From positions 24,288 through 88,287 of the IMG/VR virus record IMGVR_UViG_3300010970_000150: 64,000 nucleotides of DNA. One strand, written 5' to 3'. Below the pieces are notes generated by a model. That model made no database searches, was not told the DNA's origin, and saw only the letters and a program-made list of their open reading frames with translations. Positions 7,765-15,036 of this stretch are shown here, one piece after another (the first letter of the stretch is position 1; every line of letters begins with the position of its first letter). The stretch is from a virus. A program made the translations under genes and the position numbers.

Positions 7765-7808
7765 GTGGGAGGAAGAACACGAAGTTCTTCTTTCCACTTT
7801 TCTTTCTC
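7765..7808 (+). terminator. Rho-independent terminator
   Basis: GTGGGAGGAAGAAC pairs with GTTCTTCTTTCCAC across ACGAA, followed by TTTTCTTTCTC. It closes the GP88-like/cysteine-rich gene pair. Confidence 0.8.
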
Positions 7809-7922
7809 AGGCAACTGAGGAAACCCAAACCTCCAACAGCGTGAACCCCGCCCAACCTAACAGGGAAGTATCGCTGACGGAGCAAACCGAAACGAAACAT
7901 AACTAACAAACACACAACGCAT

Positions 7923-8723
7923 ATGAAAAACCTGATTGGTAAAGCCCTCGCTTGGTTCCTCCCTGCGAGCAAAACGGAACACACGCTTCTCGACTTAGAG
8001 ATGCGTATTATGGGACTGGAACAGGATGTTCATCACCTCAAAGGTTTGCTTCAAACCGACAGCATCTCGCTGGCTGGTATGAGCAAGCAGAGTCACGATG
8101 AGCACTTCCAGACCATCGTTCGCAAGTCCGTTGAAGAGTCGTTCGACTTCGATACGCTTGTCGAAGAGGCGATTGAGAATCACGACTTCACCGATAGCGT
8201 CAGCGATGCACTCGATGATGCCATCAGCAATCGTGATTGGGATTACGAACTGCGTGAGGCTATCGACTGGGACAAGGTTGCTGACAAAGTCGTAGGCAAG
8301 ATTGATTGGTCTGATGTTATCAGCGACAACTCGTTGCTGACCTCTGACGATATCGACCTCAATGACCTGATGCTCCAGTCGGAGCAGATGTCCGATGACG
8401 ATGTGATGAAGCGTAGCGACCTGAGCGATGAAGTCGTAAACGAGTTGAAGCGTGACTGGTTCACGCAGATGCTCAAAGACGAAGTCAAGGCTCACTTCAA
8501 GTCCACGCTGTCTGAGGCTCGTGAGACTGAGGACGCAAATGTCCGCAACTGCATCGATGACGAAATCGAAATCAAACTCGATACGCTTATCCGTGAGCAG
8601 ATGACCAGCAAGTTCGGTGAGCAGTGGGACAACTGGTACAACGAGAACACTCGTCATTGCGTGAAGGTTATCCTCGGTGAGTTCCTCGCCGCCGCTTACG
8701 AACAGACCAAGGAGACTAAGTAA
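7923..8723 (+). CDS. acidic coiled-coil protein
   Basis: 266 residues, very acidic, beginning MKNLIGKALAWFLP, a short hydrophobic/amphipathic segment that may be a membrane anchor. The body has repeated Asp-rich helical stretches (FDFDTLVEEAIENHDF, DWDKVADKVVGKIDW). Genome B has a shorter protein with the same plan at 52421-52855 (MKNWIKNWLGINALAL, then acidic coil), on the opposite strand. The start context is AACGCAT before ATG. Function unknown; acidic proteins of this type can mimic DNA or scaffold assemblies, but that is speculation. Confidence 0.75.
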   Translation: MKNLIGKALAWFLPASKTEHTLLDLEMRIMGLEQDVHHLKGLLQTDSISLAGMSKQSHDEHFQTIVRKSVEESFDFDTLVEEAIENHDFTDSVSDALDDAISNRDWDYELREAIDWDKVADKVVGKIDWSDVISDNSLLTSDDIDLNDLMLQSEQMSDDDVMKRSDLSDEVVNELKRDWFTQMLKDEVKAHFKSTLSEARETEDANVRNCIDDEIEIKLDTLIREQMTSKFGEQWDNWYNENTRHCVKVILGEFLAAAYEQTKETK

Positions 8724-8724
8724 T

Positions 8725-8976
8725 ATGTCCAAGGTATCTGAAAAGCGGCTCGCAGAACTCGTCTCTATGTTGGAGATTCCCGAAACCATTCAGCGTGAGG
8801 ATTATCCTCCTGCATCGCTGAGCGGTAGCGGAAACATCTTCATCGACATCGCCGCCGCTTCACGAGCGTGGCGTAAGGTCGATGTTGGCGTATCCAACAG
8901 GATTATGAGCGTCATCAACGGCAACTGCGAATCCGAACACGAGGTAGACGCTCTCCTCAACCACATTACCCTTTAA
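8725..8976 (+). CDS. hypothetical protein, 83 aa
   Basis: Starts one base after the stop of the acidic protein (TAATATG). It is a small soluble protein with an N-terminal helix and a central Gly/Ser strand followed by a helix (ASLSGSGNIFIDIAAASRA). No family recognised. Tight spacing suggests co-transcription with its neighbour. Confidence 0.65.
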   Translation: MSKVSEKRLAELVSMLEIPETIQREDYPPASLSGSGNIFIDIAAASRAWRKVDVGVSNRIMSVINGNCESEHEVDALLNHITL

Positions 8977-9078
8977 CCCAGAGTAATTTATTCCGTCCAA
9001 CAATTTGTGCGAAAAGCGAAGGGATTGCGTCAGGTTCCAACGCCTAGTAGCACGAAACCAAAAAACACAACCAAAACT

Positions 9079-10020
9079 ATGCTACACAGCATCCAGACAG
9101 CCGCTGACCTGTCTCTAATCCGTCAGCAATACGAGCGTGAAGTAGAAATGCATCACGCCAACAGCCCGAAGGTTACTTCGGGTTCCAACGCCCACAACTA
9201 TTCCGTTCGCTCTGTGCCGCTCTACACGGCCAGTGGCGTTCCTGCGAATTGCTGGGGCAATCAGCGGTGCGACAATGGTGTCATCATCGGGAAGACTTCC
9301 GATAAGTACGGCATCATTCAGAACGATGTGTTCGAACGCACCATCCGCACTGGCTTCGAACAGAATGGTCTGTCGCCTACTGCGTTCCAGTCCATCGTGA
9401 CTCGCCGTGGTGCTCGCACTCATATGCAGTTCGACTTCGCCACTGAGAAGGCCGACATCACTCGCAAGGGTGATATCGTTGCGTTGCGAATCACCGCTAA
9501 GAACTCGTTTGACGGCACTAGCCGCTCTTCGATTTCTGTCGGTGCTCTGCGACTTGTCTGCACGAATGGTATGACATCCTTCCGTGAGGATATGATGTTC
9601 TCTGTGCGTCACACTTCCAATGTGAACTACGAGTTTGTCAACGATGTCGTGATTCAGGCGATGAGCGAATGGTCTTCGCTTCGCACTGTCTGGCAGAACC
9701 TAGCCAACATCCCGCTCACGCAACAGCAGGGTTGGAACGCTATCGAGAATATGGTGAACCGAGGTTACCTTGGTGCATCTGTTCGCAAGCGTGTCCACGA
9801 TGTGTGGTCTGTTCCTAATTACGATGCCGACAAGGCTCGTAACTTGTGGAACTTGTACAACGCTCACACGCAGGTGCTCACCCACCAGTTCAGCGAGCAG
9901 AAGTACGAGATGACGAACCGCACTTCGTCTCAGGTTCTCCACGCACTGCACCACGCCACCACGAGTCACGATGAGTTCATCAACCTCATCGCCTCTCCTG
10001 ACGAGGTTCGTAGCAACTGA
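9079..10020 (+). CDS. DUF932-like phage/plasmid protein
   Basis: 313 residues from ATG 9079. The plan matches DUF932/TIGR03299-type proteins: N-terminal strand-rich region around KYGIIQNDVFERTIRTGFEQ, a central ALRLVCTNGM motif, and a helical C terminus with KARNLWNLYNAHTQVLTHQF. Such proteins are common in phages and plasmids, often near recombination or antirestriction genes, but their biochemistry is unsettled. Present in A only; the corresponding part of B carries an ArdC-like protein. Confidence 0.78.
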   Translation: MLHSIQTAADLSLIRQQYEREVEMHHANSPKVTSGSNAHNYSVRSVPLYTASGVPANCWGNQRCDNGVIIGKTSDKYGIIQNDVFERTIRTGFEQNGLSPTAFQSIVTRRGARTHMQFDFATEKADITRKGDIVALRITAKNSFDGTSRSSISVGALRLVCTNGMTSFREDMMFSVRHTSNVNYEFVNDVVIQAMSEWSSLRTVWQNLANIPLTQQQGWNAIENMVNRGYLGASVRKRVHDVWSVPNYDADKARNLWNLYNAHTQVLTHQFSEQKYEMTNRTSSQVLHALHHATTSHDEFINLIASPDEVRSN

Positions 10021-10027
10021 TAACGCA

Positions 10028-10057
10028 GGGACTCATCATCGCAAGGTGGTGAGTCCC
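10028..10057 (+). terminator. hairpin without U-tract
   Basis: GGGACTCA pairs perfectly with TGAGTCCC, with additional inner pairing. It has no T-run, so it may only attenuate or stabilise transcripts between the DUF932-like gene and the next small genes. Confidence 0.45.
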
Positions 10058-10067
10058 ACCTATCATT

Positions 10068-10268
10068 ATGATTACGATTAACGCAGTGACGCTGACCAAC
10101 GCACAGTTGGAAGCACTAATCAAGTTGGTGAATCGTGGCTGGGTATTGGACTACTCATCCATCGTCAAACTTCCCGCAGAGGAGTGCATTATGATTGCTG
10201 TCTCTGGCCCTAACACTGGTGCGAAGATGTTCTTCGGCATCGAAGCAGACGGATACACGCACTCGTGA
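10068..10268 (+). CDS. hypothetical protein, 66 aa
   Basis: Small alpha/beta protein (TNAQLEALIKLVNRGWVLDY, later GAKMFFGIEADG). Its stop overlaps the GTG start of the next gene (GTGA), so the pair is translationally coupled. Function unknown. Confidence 0.65.
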   Translation: MITINAVTLTNAQLEALIKLVNRGWVLDYSSIVKLPAEECIMIAVSGPNTGAKMFFGIEADGYTHS

Positions 10269-10717
10269 GCCTCAACTTCGAATTCGCTGAGGGCATTGAC
10301 CGCAAGTTGATTGAGTACACGCAAGCCGATGGTTCGCTCCATTGGCTTCCTCGTGCTCAGTCGTTTGTGTTCTACCAGATGGGATTGCAGTTCGACATCG
10401 ATGGTGAGATGACCGATGCCAAACTTATTGAGTGTGCGAGGCGTATCGCACTGCTCGATATGATGGCTCATCACGCTCACTATTGGGAAGTTGTTGATGG
10501 TGTCACCATTGGTTACCGCCACTCACTCGCTGATGTGGTAACTTACTGGGGACTTACCACCAATGTTTCTCACAAGACGAGAACGCAGTGGGACGCATAC
10601 TTCCAGAAGTGTTGGATTAACGCTAACAACAGGCGTTTCGATTCCGATGTGAAGGAAGTAATCGCTCGATTGTCCAAGCGTGTGCCATTCAGCACACATA
10701 AGAACACCGAGTCGTGA
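10265..10717 (+). CDS. hypothetical protein, 150 aa
   Basis: Begins at GTG 10265, coupled to the gene before it, and ends in GTGA overlap with the gene after it. The sequence is mixed alpha/beta with aromatic residues and a basic C terminus (NNRRFDSDVKEVIARLSKRV). No family recognised. It is one of three consecutive genes joined by GTGA overlaps. Confidence 0.65.
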   Translation: MSLNFEFAEGIDRKLIEYTQADGSLHWLPRAQSFVFYQMGLQFDIDGEMTDAKLIECARRIALLDMMAHHAHYWEVVDGVTIGYRHSLADVVTYWGLTTNVSHKTRTQWDAYFQKCWINANNRRFDSDVKEVIARLSKRVPFSTHKNTES

Positions 10718-10902
10718 GCGTATTCCCTCGCAAGCCAAGAGCCAAGGCTGGGTACAGATGCTGTGCTATGTGTCGCAAGACTAAGAAGAACGAATCGTTC
10801 CATCTTCTTAGCACTAAGACCAAGTACCTGTCATCATACTGCAAGCCTTGTATGTCCATCTATATGCGTAGCAGGTATCTCTATCATAAGAAGAATGCCT
10901 AA
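10714..10902 (+). CDS. small zinc-finger-like protein, 62 aa
   Basis: Starts at GTG 10714. It has CCAMCRKTKKNESFH and then SSYCKPCMSIYMRSRY, two CxxC knuckles with intervening basic residues. This resembles the zinc-binding part of small HNH-like phage proteins, but no His-Asn-His catalytic set is present. It probably binds nucleic acid. Confidence 0.7.
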   Translation: MSVFPRKPRAKAGYRCCAMCRKTKKNESFHLLSTKTKYLSSYCKPCMSIYMRSRYLYHKKNA

Positions 10903-10966
10903 CGCAGTAGAGGTCGCAGTAGTTACGCTGTGGCTTATCGCTATGATTCGAATCTCACGCAAGTGA
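10895..10966 (+). CDS. candidate 23-aa membrane peptide
   Basis: ATG 10895 overlaps the end of the zinc-finger gene. The peptide is NAVEVAVVTLWLIAMIRISRK after the Met and Pro, long enough for one membrane helix with a basic tail. A second tiny hydrophobic frame with similar placement follows the gene at 11176. Very short, so support is limited to position and hydrophobicity. Confidence 0.3.
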   Translation: MPNAVEVAVVTLWLIAMIRISRK

Positions 10967-11021
10967 GTTTCAATTAAGGCAAAAATCTTGCGTGCCATCA
11001 GGTTTTACTAAGCACACAAGC

Positions 11022-11064
11022 AGTGGGTAGCAGAACATCAAACACTCTGCTATCCACTTTCACT
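11022..11064 (+). terminator. Rho-independent terminator
   Basis: AGTGGGTAGCAGA pairs with TCTGCTATCCACT (one mismatch) across an 11-nt loop, followed by TTCACTTTC. It lies just upstream of promoter copy 2. Confidence 0.65.
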
Positions 11065-11091
11065 TTCTCGACAACAATCATCGGATATAAT
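11060..11091 (+). promoter_or_regulatory. promoter-like element, copy 2
   Basis: Second copy of the element at 6020-6051: TTTCTCGACA, seven variable bases, ATCGGATATAAT, and a shared GAATGT-like extension. The TATAAT hexamer is at 11086-11091. It would drive the gene at 11176 with a leader of about 80 nt. Confidence 0.6.
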
Positions 11092-11175
11092 GAATGTGTA
11101 CCCGCTACGGCACTGACGCACGAGCGAGTACCCGCACGAACCAACAACAAGTGCGGTGACAGTAACGACACGCAT

Positions 11176-11583
11176 ATGAAACAGAAAACCAAGAAGCAAA
11201 TCGAAACGCTCAACGCTCAGGCGTTCATCACCACCATCAACTCGCTCGCCGCTATCGCGGTGAAGTCGAAGGTGAAGGAGAAGACGAAGGGCGGCAAGGT
11301 GAAGCACATCATCAAGCCCACGCTTGATGAAGCGAAGGCGTGGCTGATGGTGAGCGAGTCACTGCTCGCAAGCGTCATCGCCACTGCGGCCAAAGCGAAA
11401 GCCGATGCGAAGGACGCTGATGAAGGCCACGCATTCAAGGGCGAAGTCGGAGTCACCTGCGGCAAGGTGAAGTCGCTCAGCGTTAACGACAAGAAACTGA
11501 TGGCGATTGCATCGGCTCAGATGAAGCGTGCCGTGAATCTCAAATCATTCGCTCCGCTCTTCGCCGCTCACATTTCCAAGTGA
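11176..11583 (+). CDS. basic Ala/Lys-rich protein, 135 aa
   Basis: ATG 11176 follows ACACGCAT, the shared start leader. The protein is rich in Ala and Lys (AAKAKADAKDADEGH, KSKVKEKTKGGKVKH) with an amphipathic helical character, resembling nucleoid-binding or DNA-coating proteins in composition only. It is monocistronic apart from a tiny following frame, with its own promoter and terminator, which suggests strong expression. No family recognised. Confidence 0.7.
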   Translation: MKQKTKKQIETLNAQAFITTINSLAAIAVKSKVKEKTKGGKVKHIIKPTLDEAKAWLMVSESLLASVIATAAKAKADAKDADEGHAFKGEVGVTCGKVKSLSVNDKKLMAIASAQMKRAVNLKSFAPLFAAHISK

Positions 11584-11639
11584 GTGTTATCGCACTGGCA
11601 TTGCTGCTGATTGTGATGCGTTGCTTAGACAGTAAGTGA
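11580..11639 (+). CDS. candidate 19-aa membrane peptide
   Basis: GTG 11580 overlaps the preceding TGA (GTGA). The peptide SVIALALLLIVMRCLDSK (after the start) is a single hydrophobic helix with a basic, Cys-containing end. Overlap type and hydrophobicity match the frame at 10895, but such a short frame could be chance. Confidence 0.3.
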   Translation: MSVIALALLLIVMRCLDSK

Positions 11640-11662
11640 TGCGTTGATACAGTCACGGCATT

Positions 11663-11720
11663 GTGAGAAAGAACTCTCGCTCTCCACTCAGGTGGGGGGC
11701 GGGGGTTCTCCTCACTTTTT
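11663..11720 (+). terminator. Rho-independent terminator
   Basis: GTGAG and AGAAC pair with GTTCT and CTCAC in a long interrupted hairpin, followed by TTTTTGTCC. It closes the early rightward region of genome A. Confidence 0.7.
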
Positions 11721-11725
11721 GTCCA

Positions 11726-11996
11726 CCCTCCTTTACGGATTACAACACACACATTATATTTGCAAAAGACATATAAGTCTGTGTAGGAAGGGGGTTATTA
11801 GGGGGATAGTGGGTTATGTATGTCAAGCGTTATCTGTTAGTTTAGCGTTTTGGGTAGGGGGAAATGTATTTCATAGGGGGGTGAAGTGTATTTCCTAGGG
11901 GGGGTGCTATGGATTTCCTACATATAGAATAGTCTCATAGAATAGTACATCGATACAATAGGGTTGACATAAGCATTCATTGAGTAATCTGAGGGA
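11726..11996 (+). promoter_or_regulatory. G-tract gap before the late genes
   Basis: No gene is seen in this stretch. It has several runs of five or more G: GGGGGTTATTAGGGGG at 11790-11805, further runs near 11856, 11876 and 11898, and a tandem repeat of TGTATTTC-TAGGGGGG. A similar GGGGTTATTAGGGG occurs in the equivalent gap of B (56893-56906). Near the end, TTGACA at 11964 and TAATCT at 11985 (15-bp spacer) form a possible promoter for the gene at 11997. The G-runs could form quadruplexes or mark a packaging or origin site. Confidence 0.55.
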
Positions 11997-12482
11997 ATGA
12001 ACATCAAAGAAAGCGACCTGATTGCGAAGAATGGCTGGCTGAAGTCCGATTTGAAGGCGGTTCGCCACGATGCCATCGAGTTTGAGGGTATGCGGCTCTG
12101 GTTTCGTGAGGAATCCAAGAAGCCTAAGCATCTCCAGACCATTTGGTGGACTGATGTTGGCGTTATGTATCTGACTGAGTACTTCAGAGTTAAGAAAGAA
12201 ATGGAAACTCCGACTCCTATGGAGGAAAATAGGGTTATGTCCAAGGAAGAGTTTGCTAAATCGGTAAATAACTCTAAGTGGGTAGGCCGTATTGTTAGAA
12301 ATGGCTACAAAAACTTCAACACAGTTATGGTCGAACACGACTCTGGGTTTATGCTTCTAGTTAATTGTCGTAACAATAAAACTCTTCCGAAGAACTCGTA
12401 TGTTGAAGTTGACACCAAGAACAATCGTCACACCATTCGCAAATCCGCATTTAAATCCTATGAAAAAGCCAAGCAAGCCTAA
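11997..12482 (+). CDS. two-domain protein before terminase (161 aa)
   Basis: First gene of the late region. The N-terminal 65 residues look like a small helical DNA-binding domain (IKESDLIAKNGWLKSDLKAVR, then IWWTDVGVMYLTEYF). The C-terminal 80 residues are a beta-rich, OB/SH3-like fold (KWVGRIVRNGYKNFNTVMVE, MLLVNCRNN, YVEVD). B has a protein of the same plan at 58023-58421, also at the head of the late region. A small terminase, late activator or antiterminator is possible; sequence alone does not decide. Confidence 0.7.
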   Translation: MNIKESDLIAKNGWLKSDLKAVRHDAIEFEGMRLWFREESKKPKHLQTIWWTDVGVMYLTEYFRVKKEMETPTPMEENRVMSKEEFAKSVNNSKWVGRIVRNGYKNFNTVMVEHDSGFMLLVNCRNNKTLPKNSYVEVDTKNNRHTIRKSAFKSYEKAKQA

Positions 12483-12651
12483 CAAGCCTAAGTTTAAACA
12501 GCCCGATGCTATGCACGAGGCTCTTGATATTCCTAAGTACAGCAAGATGGAGGCCGATGATGGCTCTGAAAGCGAAGGTATGAAGCACGAAAAGTCCGAA
12601 TCGAAGAAGAAAGAGTGCAAGGAGTGCAAAAAGAAGCCCTGTAGATGCTAA
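12460..12651 (+). CDS. small Lys/Cys-rich protein, 63 aa
   Basis: ATG 12460 overlaps the end of the previous gene in another frame. The protein is basic and disordered at the start (MKKPSKPNKPKFKQ) and ends in Cys/Lys-rich KKKECKECKKKPCRC, a probable metal-binding tail. B has an equivalent small basic protein at 58446-58577 in the same position. Function unknown. Confidence 0.6.
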   Translation: MKKPSKPNKPKFKQPDAMHEALDIPKYSKMEADDGSESEGMKHEKSESKKKECKECKKKPCRC

Positions 12652-12752
12652 ATGAGCCAGATGATGAAGACGAAGAGGAGTCCACAGACCCTCTAGACTT
12701 TATCTGGCTTGAAAAAATTGACCCGATGCGTTGCTTCGCAACGCACAGATAA
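12645..12752 (+). CDS. small acidic protein, 35 aa
   Basis: ATG 12645 overlaps the previous stop. The sequence is acidic then hydrophobic: NEPDDEDEEESTDPLDFIWL. The B counterpart at 58585 reads GDPNDIEEDDDDDIPFQELIWL, so an acidic stretch followed by IWL is conserved in both genomes despite divergence, which supports a real gene. A hairpin TGCGTTGC-TTC-GCAACGCA covers its last codons and may act on expression of the next gene. Confidence 0.55.
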   Translation: MLNEPDDEDEEESTDPLDFIWLEKIDPMRCFATHR

Positions 12753-12754
12753 CA

Positions 12755-13297
12755 ATGGCTCAACCTTTTAATCTTCCTCCTTTGCCTCAATGGCGTGGCT
12801 ATACAGCCGCTAACAATGCTGACCCTGCTATGTACTCGATGGATGGTCGTTGGTACAAGGAAGGCCAGACCATCAATAACGGCTATACAATTGGCCCTCG
12901 TGACCCTAAGACTGGTCAACTGAGTCTCCTGTATCAGGGAGGTGCTTTGCCTATCTCTATGGCTGGTTCTTCTCCGTTGCCGATGCCTGAAGTGCCTGAG
13001 TTTAAGAGAGTGTTTACGATGGGAGGAATTCCGTATACCGAGGCAGACCTTGCTAGGATGCAAGAGTTGAACAAAGATGGAGAACTGGATATGGATATTG
13101 AAAGGGCTAAAAAATCGGCAATTAGATACCAAGTAGACCCTACTCTTCAAATGATGTTTGGAAAGTACAACGAAATGCAAAACAAAAGAATGTTCGAAGA
13201 AATGCAAAAAGAAGTGCTTCGTAAAGAACTAGCACAACAAGGGTTTAATCTTGAAAGTTCTGTCATTACTCCAAACGAAGATATTGATTACCAGTAA
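12755..13297 (+). CDS. hypothetical late protein, 180 aa
   Basis: ATG 12755. The N-terminal half is Pro/Gly/Tyr-rich and probably extended (LPPLPQWRGYTAANNADPAMY, with GGALPISMAGSS); the C-terminal half is a charged helix (MQELNKDGELDMDIERAKKS, MQNKRMFEEMQKEVLRKEL). It ends exactly where the tRNA-Thr gene begins. No counterpart is seen before the terminase of B. A virion or assembly role is inferred from location only. Confidence 0.65.
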   Translation: MAQPFNLPPLPQWRGYTAANNADPAMYSMDGRWYKEGQTINNGYTIGPRDPKTGQLSLLYQGGALPISMAGSSPLPMPEVPEFKRVFTMGGIPYTEADLARMQELNKDGELDMDIERAKKSAIRYQVDPTLQMMFGKYNEMQNKRMFEEMQKEVLRKELAQQGFNLESSVITPNEDIDYQ

Positions 13298-13372
13298 GCC
13301 ACAGTAGCACAATGGTTGTGCAACAGTTTTGTAAACTGTAGGTTGTCGGTTCAAGTCCGACCTGCGGCCCCA
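13298..13372 (+). tRNA. tRNA-Thr (anticodon TGT), CCA encoded
   Basis: Cloverleaf: acceptor GCCACAG/CTGCGGC with one A-C mismatch, D-arm GCAC/GTGC, anticodon arm ACAGT/ACTGT with TGT, T-arm GTCGG/CCGAC with loop TTCAAGT. It ends in an encoded CCA (13370-13372), unlike the other tRNAs here. It begins one base after the TAA of the gene before and lies four bases before an HNH gene, so tRNA and nuclease may have moved in together. Confidence 0.9.
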
Positions 13373-13376
13373 CTTT

Positions 13377-13757
13377 ATGGAAGAAGAATGGAAGCCAGTA
13401 CCAATTGAGCAATTTAAGGGCTTGTACGAGATTTCAAGCCTAGGGAGGCTCAGGGCTTGCCCTAAGACCACAAGTGACGGCAGAAGGCTTCCTGAGCGGC
13501 TTGTTAAGCCTACTGTAATCAACAGTGGGTATCTTCAGTTCAAGTTGCACAACAATAAGTTTAGGTTTAATGTAAACGCACATAAACTTGTTGCAATTAC
13601 TTTTGGACTTATATACTGGAACGAACATTCCAATTCTAATTTACAAATTAACCACATTGACGGCAATAAGCACAACAATGCGGTTTCTAACCTTGAAGCG
13701 TGTACACCTAGTGAAAACCTTCAACACGCTTGGAGAACTGGACTAAGAAAAAACTAA
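13377..13757 (+). CDS. HNH homing endonuclease with NUMOD4 domain
   Basis: 126 residues. The N-terminal NUMOD4 module (FKGLYEISSLGRLRACPK, then LVKPTVINSGYLQFKLHNN) is followed by an HNH core: INHIDGNKHNNAVSNLEACTPSENLQHA with the His, Asn and Asn residues expected. Proteins of this type cut DNA at a specific site and spread themselves into alleles lacking the gene. It is free-standing, between tRNA-Thr and a late gene, and absent from the same place in B. Confidence 0.92.
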   Translation: MEEEWKPVPIEQFKGLYEISSLGRLRACPKTTSDGRRLPERLVKPTVINSGYLQFKLHNNKFRFNVNAHKLVAITFGLIYWNEHSNSNLQINHIDGNKHNNAVSNLEACTPSENLQHAWRTGLRKN

Positions 13758-13758
13758 T

Positions 13759-15036
13759 ATGGCTGAACCTATTGACCTTGACGAAATCTTTTCACCTTAT
13801 GCCCTAGGACAATCTAGGGAAAAAATGAAAGGAAGAGACAATTCCTCTGTAATTGATATTGTAAAAGATGCATTTAAAGAAGGCAGAGGGGGCTATTTGC
13901 TTGGAGGAGCAGGTGTGGCTACAGTAGGCGTTGGTGTCAAAAAGGCTTGGGATAAATCTCTTAAATCCAGTTTGGCGATGGTTCAGGATGCGGCTAAGGC
14001 TGAAGCCGAAGCAGTTGCAAAAGCCAAAGATGCTGGATTCAGAGTAAGACCTGTTACCTTGAATAAACCATTGGTTGGCACTATGTCTGGTGCTACTTCT
14101 CAAGGTGTTGGTCTTCCTGTTGCTGAAGCAGAACAACTTGCATTAGCAAAAGATATTACAAGAAGTAAATGGCTTCGTCCGTTTGGCCTTGGTCAATATG
14201 CTGATTCTGCACTGACTCCTAAACTTGAAATCAATCCTAGGGTGCTTAGAATTGCTGGACAGGGTGAACAAACTCTTGGCCTTACCCAAATGACAATGGC
14301 AGATGCTCCAAGGTCGTTTGTTGTTCCAGCCAGCAAGATTCCTGAAATTGTTGAAGGAACTACTAAAGAAAATGTCCCTGCTACATCGCCGTCTGTAGGT
14401 CGCACTATGGCGGCTGATATGCCTGCCCCTAGGTCTGGCCTTCCCTACAACAATTACCAAAGAGGTGCTAGAGCATTGTATAATATGCAGTATGGAAATG
14501 CTGGTATTCCTCTTAACTCTGCTTCAAATATTGGAAAGGCTTTGTTTAAAAGCGGTGCTGGATTACAGGCTATTATGGAAGGTACAACTGCCGCATATGA
14601 TACTTGGCCTGAATTTCTTGGAGGCAGTGGAAATAATGTTTACGGAAGAACTGTTGAAGAACTAAGAAGGGGTGTTAACCCTGAACTAGACCCATTTGCT
14701 TATAATGTAGTTGCTCCTTTTGGTGGAGGTCTTGCCACTACAAAGCGTTGGGGATATGGTGCGGCTAATGCGGCACTTGCTGGAGCACCAATGATGTACA
14801 ACATCATTCAGGAAAACAGAGAAATGGATGCAAAAACTCAAGCAAGCCTTGAAAAAGCATTTGCTGAAAAGCCAGAACAATTTAATCCAGACGAACTTGA
14901 AAGACAAAGACTTAGAAGAATTGAACTGGGCGTTGCTACTTCTAGTGATGAATTTAGATTAAATACACCAGAAGCACATCAAGCATATAAAGCAAAAGTA
15001 AAAGAACTTGAAGAAAAGAAAAAGTCTAAGAAGTGA
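13759..15036 (+). CDS. hypothetical late protein, 425 aa
   Basis: Starts two bases after the HNH gene. Features in order: charged N terminus, a Gly-rich hydrophobic segment (GGYLLGGAGVATVGVGV), Ala/Lys-rich helix, extended region, a second hydrophobic Gly/Ala-rich part (PFGGGLATTKRWGYGAANAALAG), and a Lys/Glu-rich tail (KELEEKKKSKK). The glycine-zipper segments suggest membrane interaction, such as an ejected virion protein, but that is inferred. The stop overlaps the terminase GTG. No counterpart in B. Confidence 0.65.
   Translation: MAEPIDLDEIFSPYALGQSREKMKGRDNSSVIDIVKDAFKEGRGGYLLGGAGVATVGVGVKKAWDKSLKSSLAMVQDAAKAEAEAVAKAKDAGFRVRPVTLNKPLVGTMSGATSQGVGLPVAEAEQLALAKDITRSKWLRPFGLGQYADSALTPKLEINPRVLRIAGQGEQTLGLTQMTMADAPRSFVVPASKIPEIVEGTTKENVPATSPSVGRTMAADMPAPRSGLPYNNYQRGARALYNMQYGNAGIPLNSASNIGKALFKSGAGLQAIMEGTTAAYDTWPEFLGGSGNNVYGRTVEELRRGVNPELDPFAYNVVAPFGGGLATTKRWGYGAANAALAGAPMMYNIIQENREMDAKTQASLEKAFAEKPEQFNPDELERQRLRRIELGVATSSDEFRLNTPEAHQAYKAKVKELEEKKKSKK

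Noticed and set aside
11790-11903. CRISPR-like repeats in the G-tract gap
   Set aside because: Units are irregular in spacing and sequence, with no regular spacers or cas genes.
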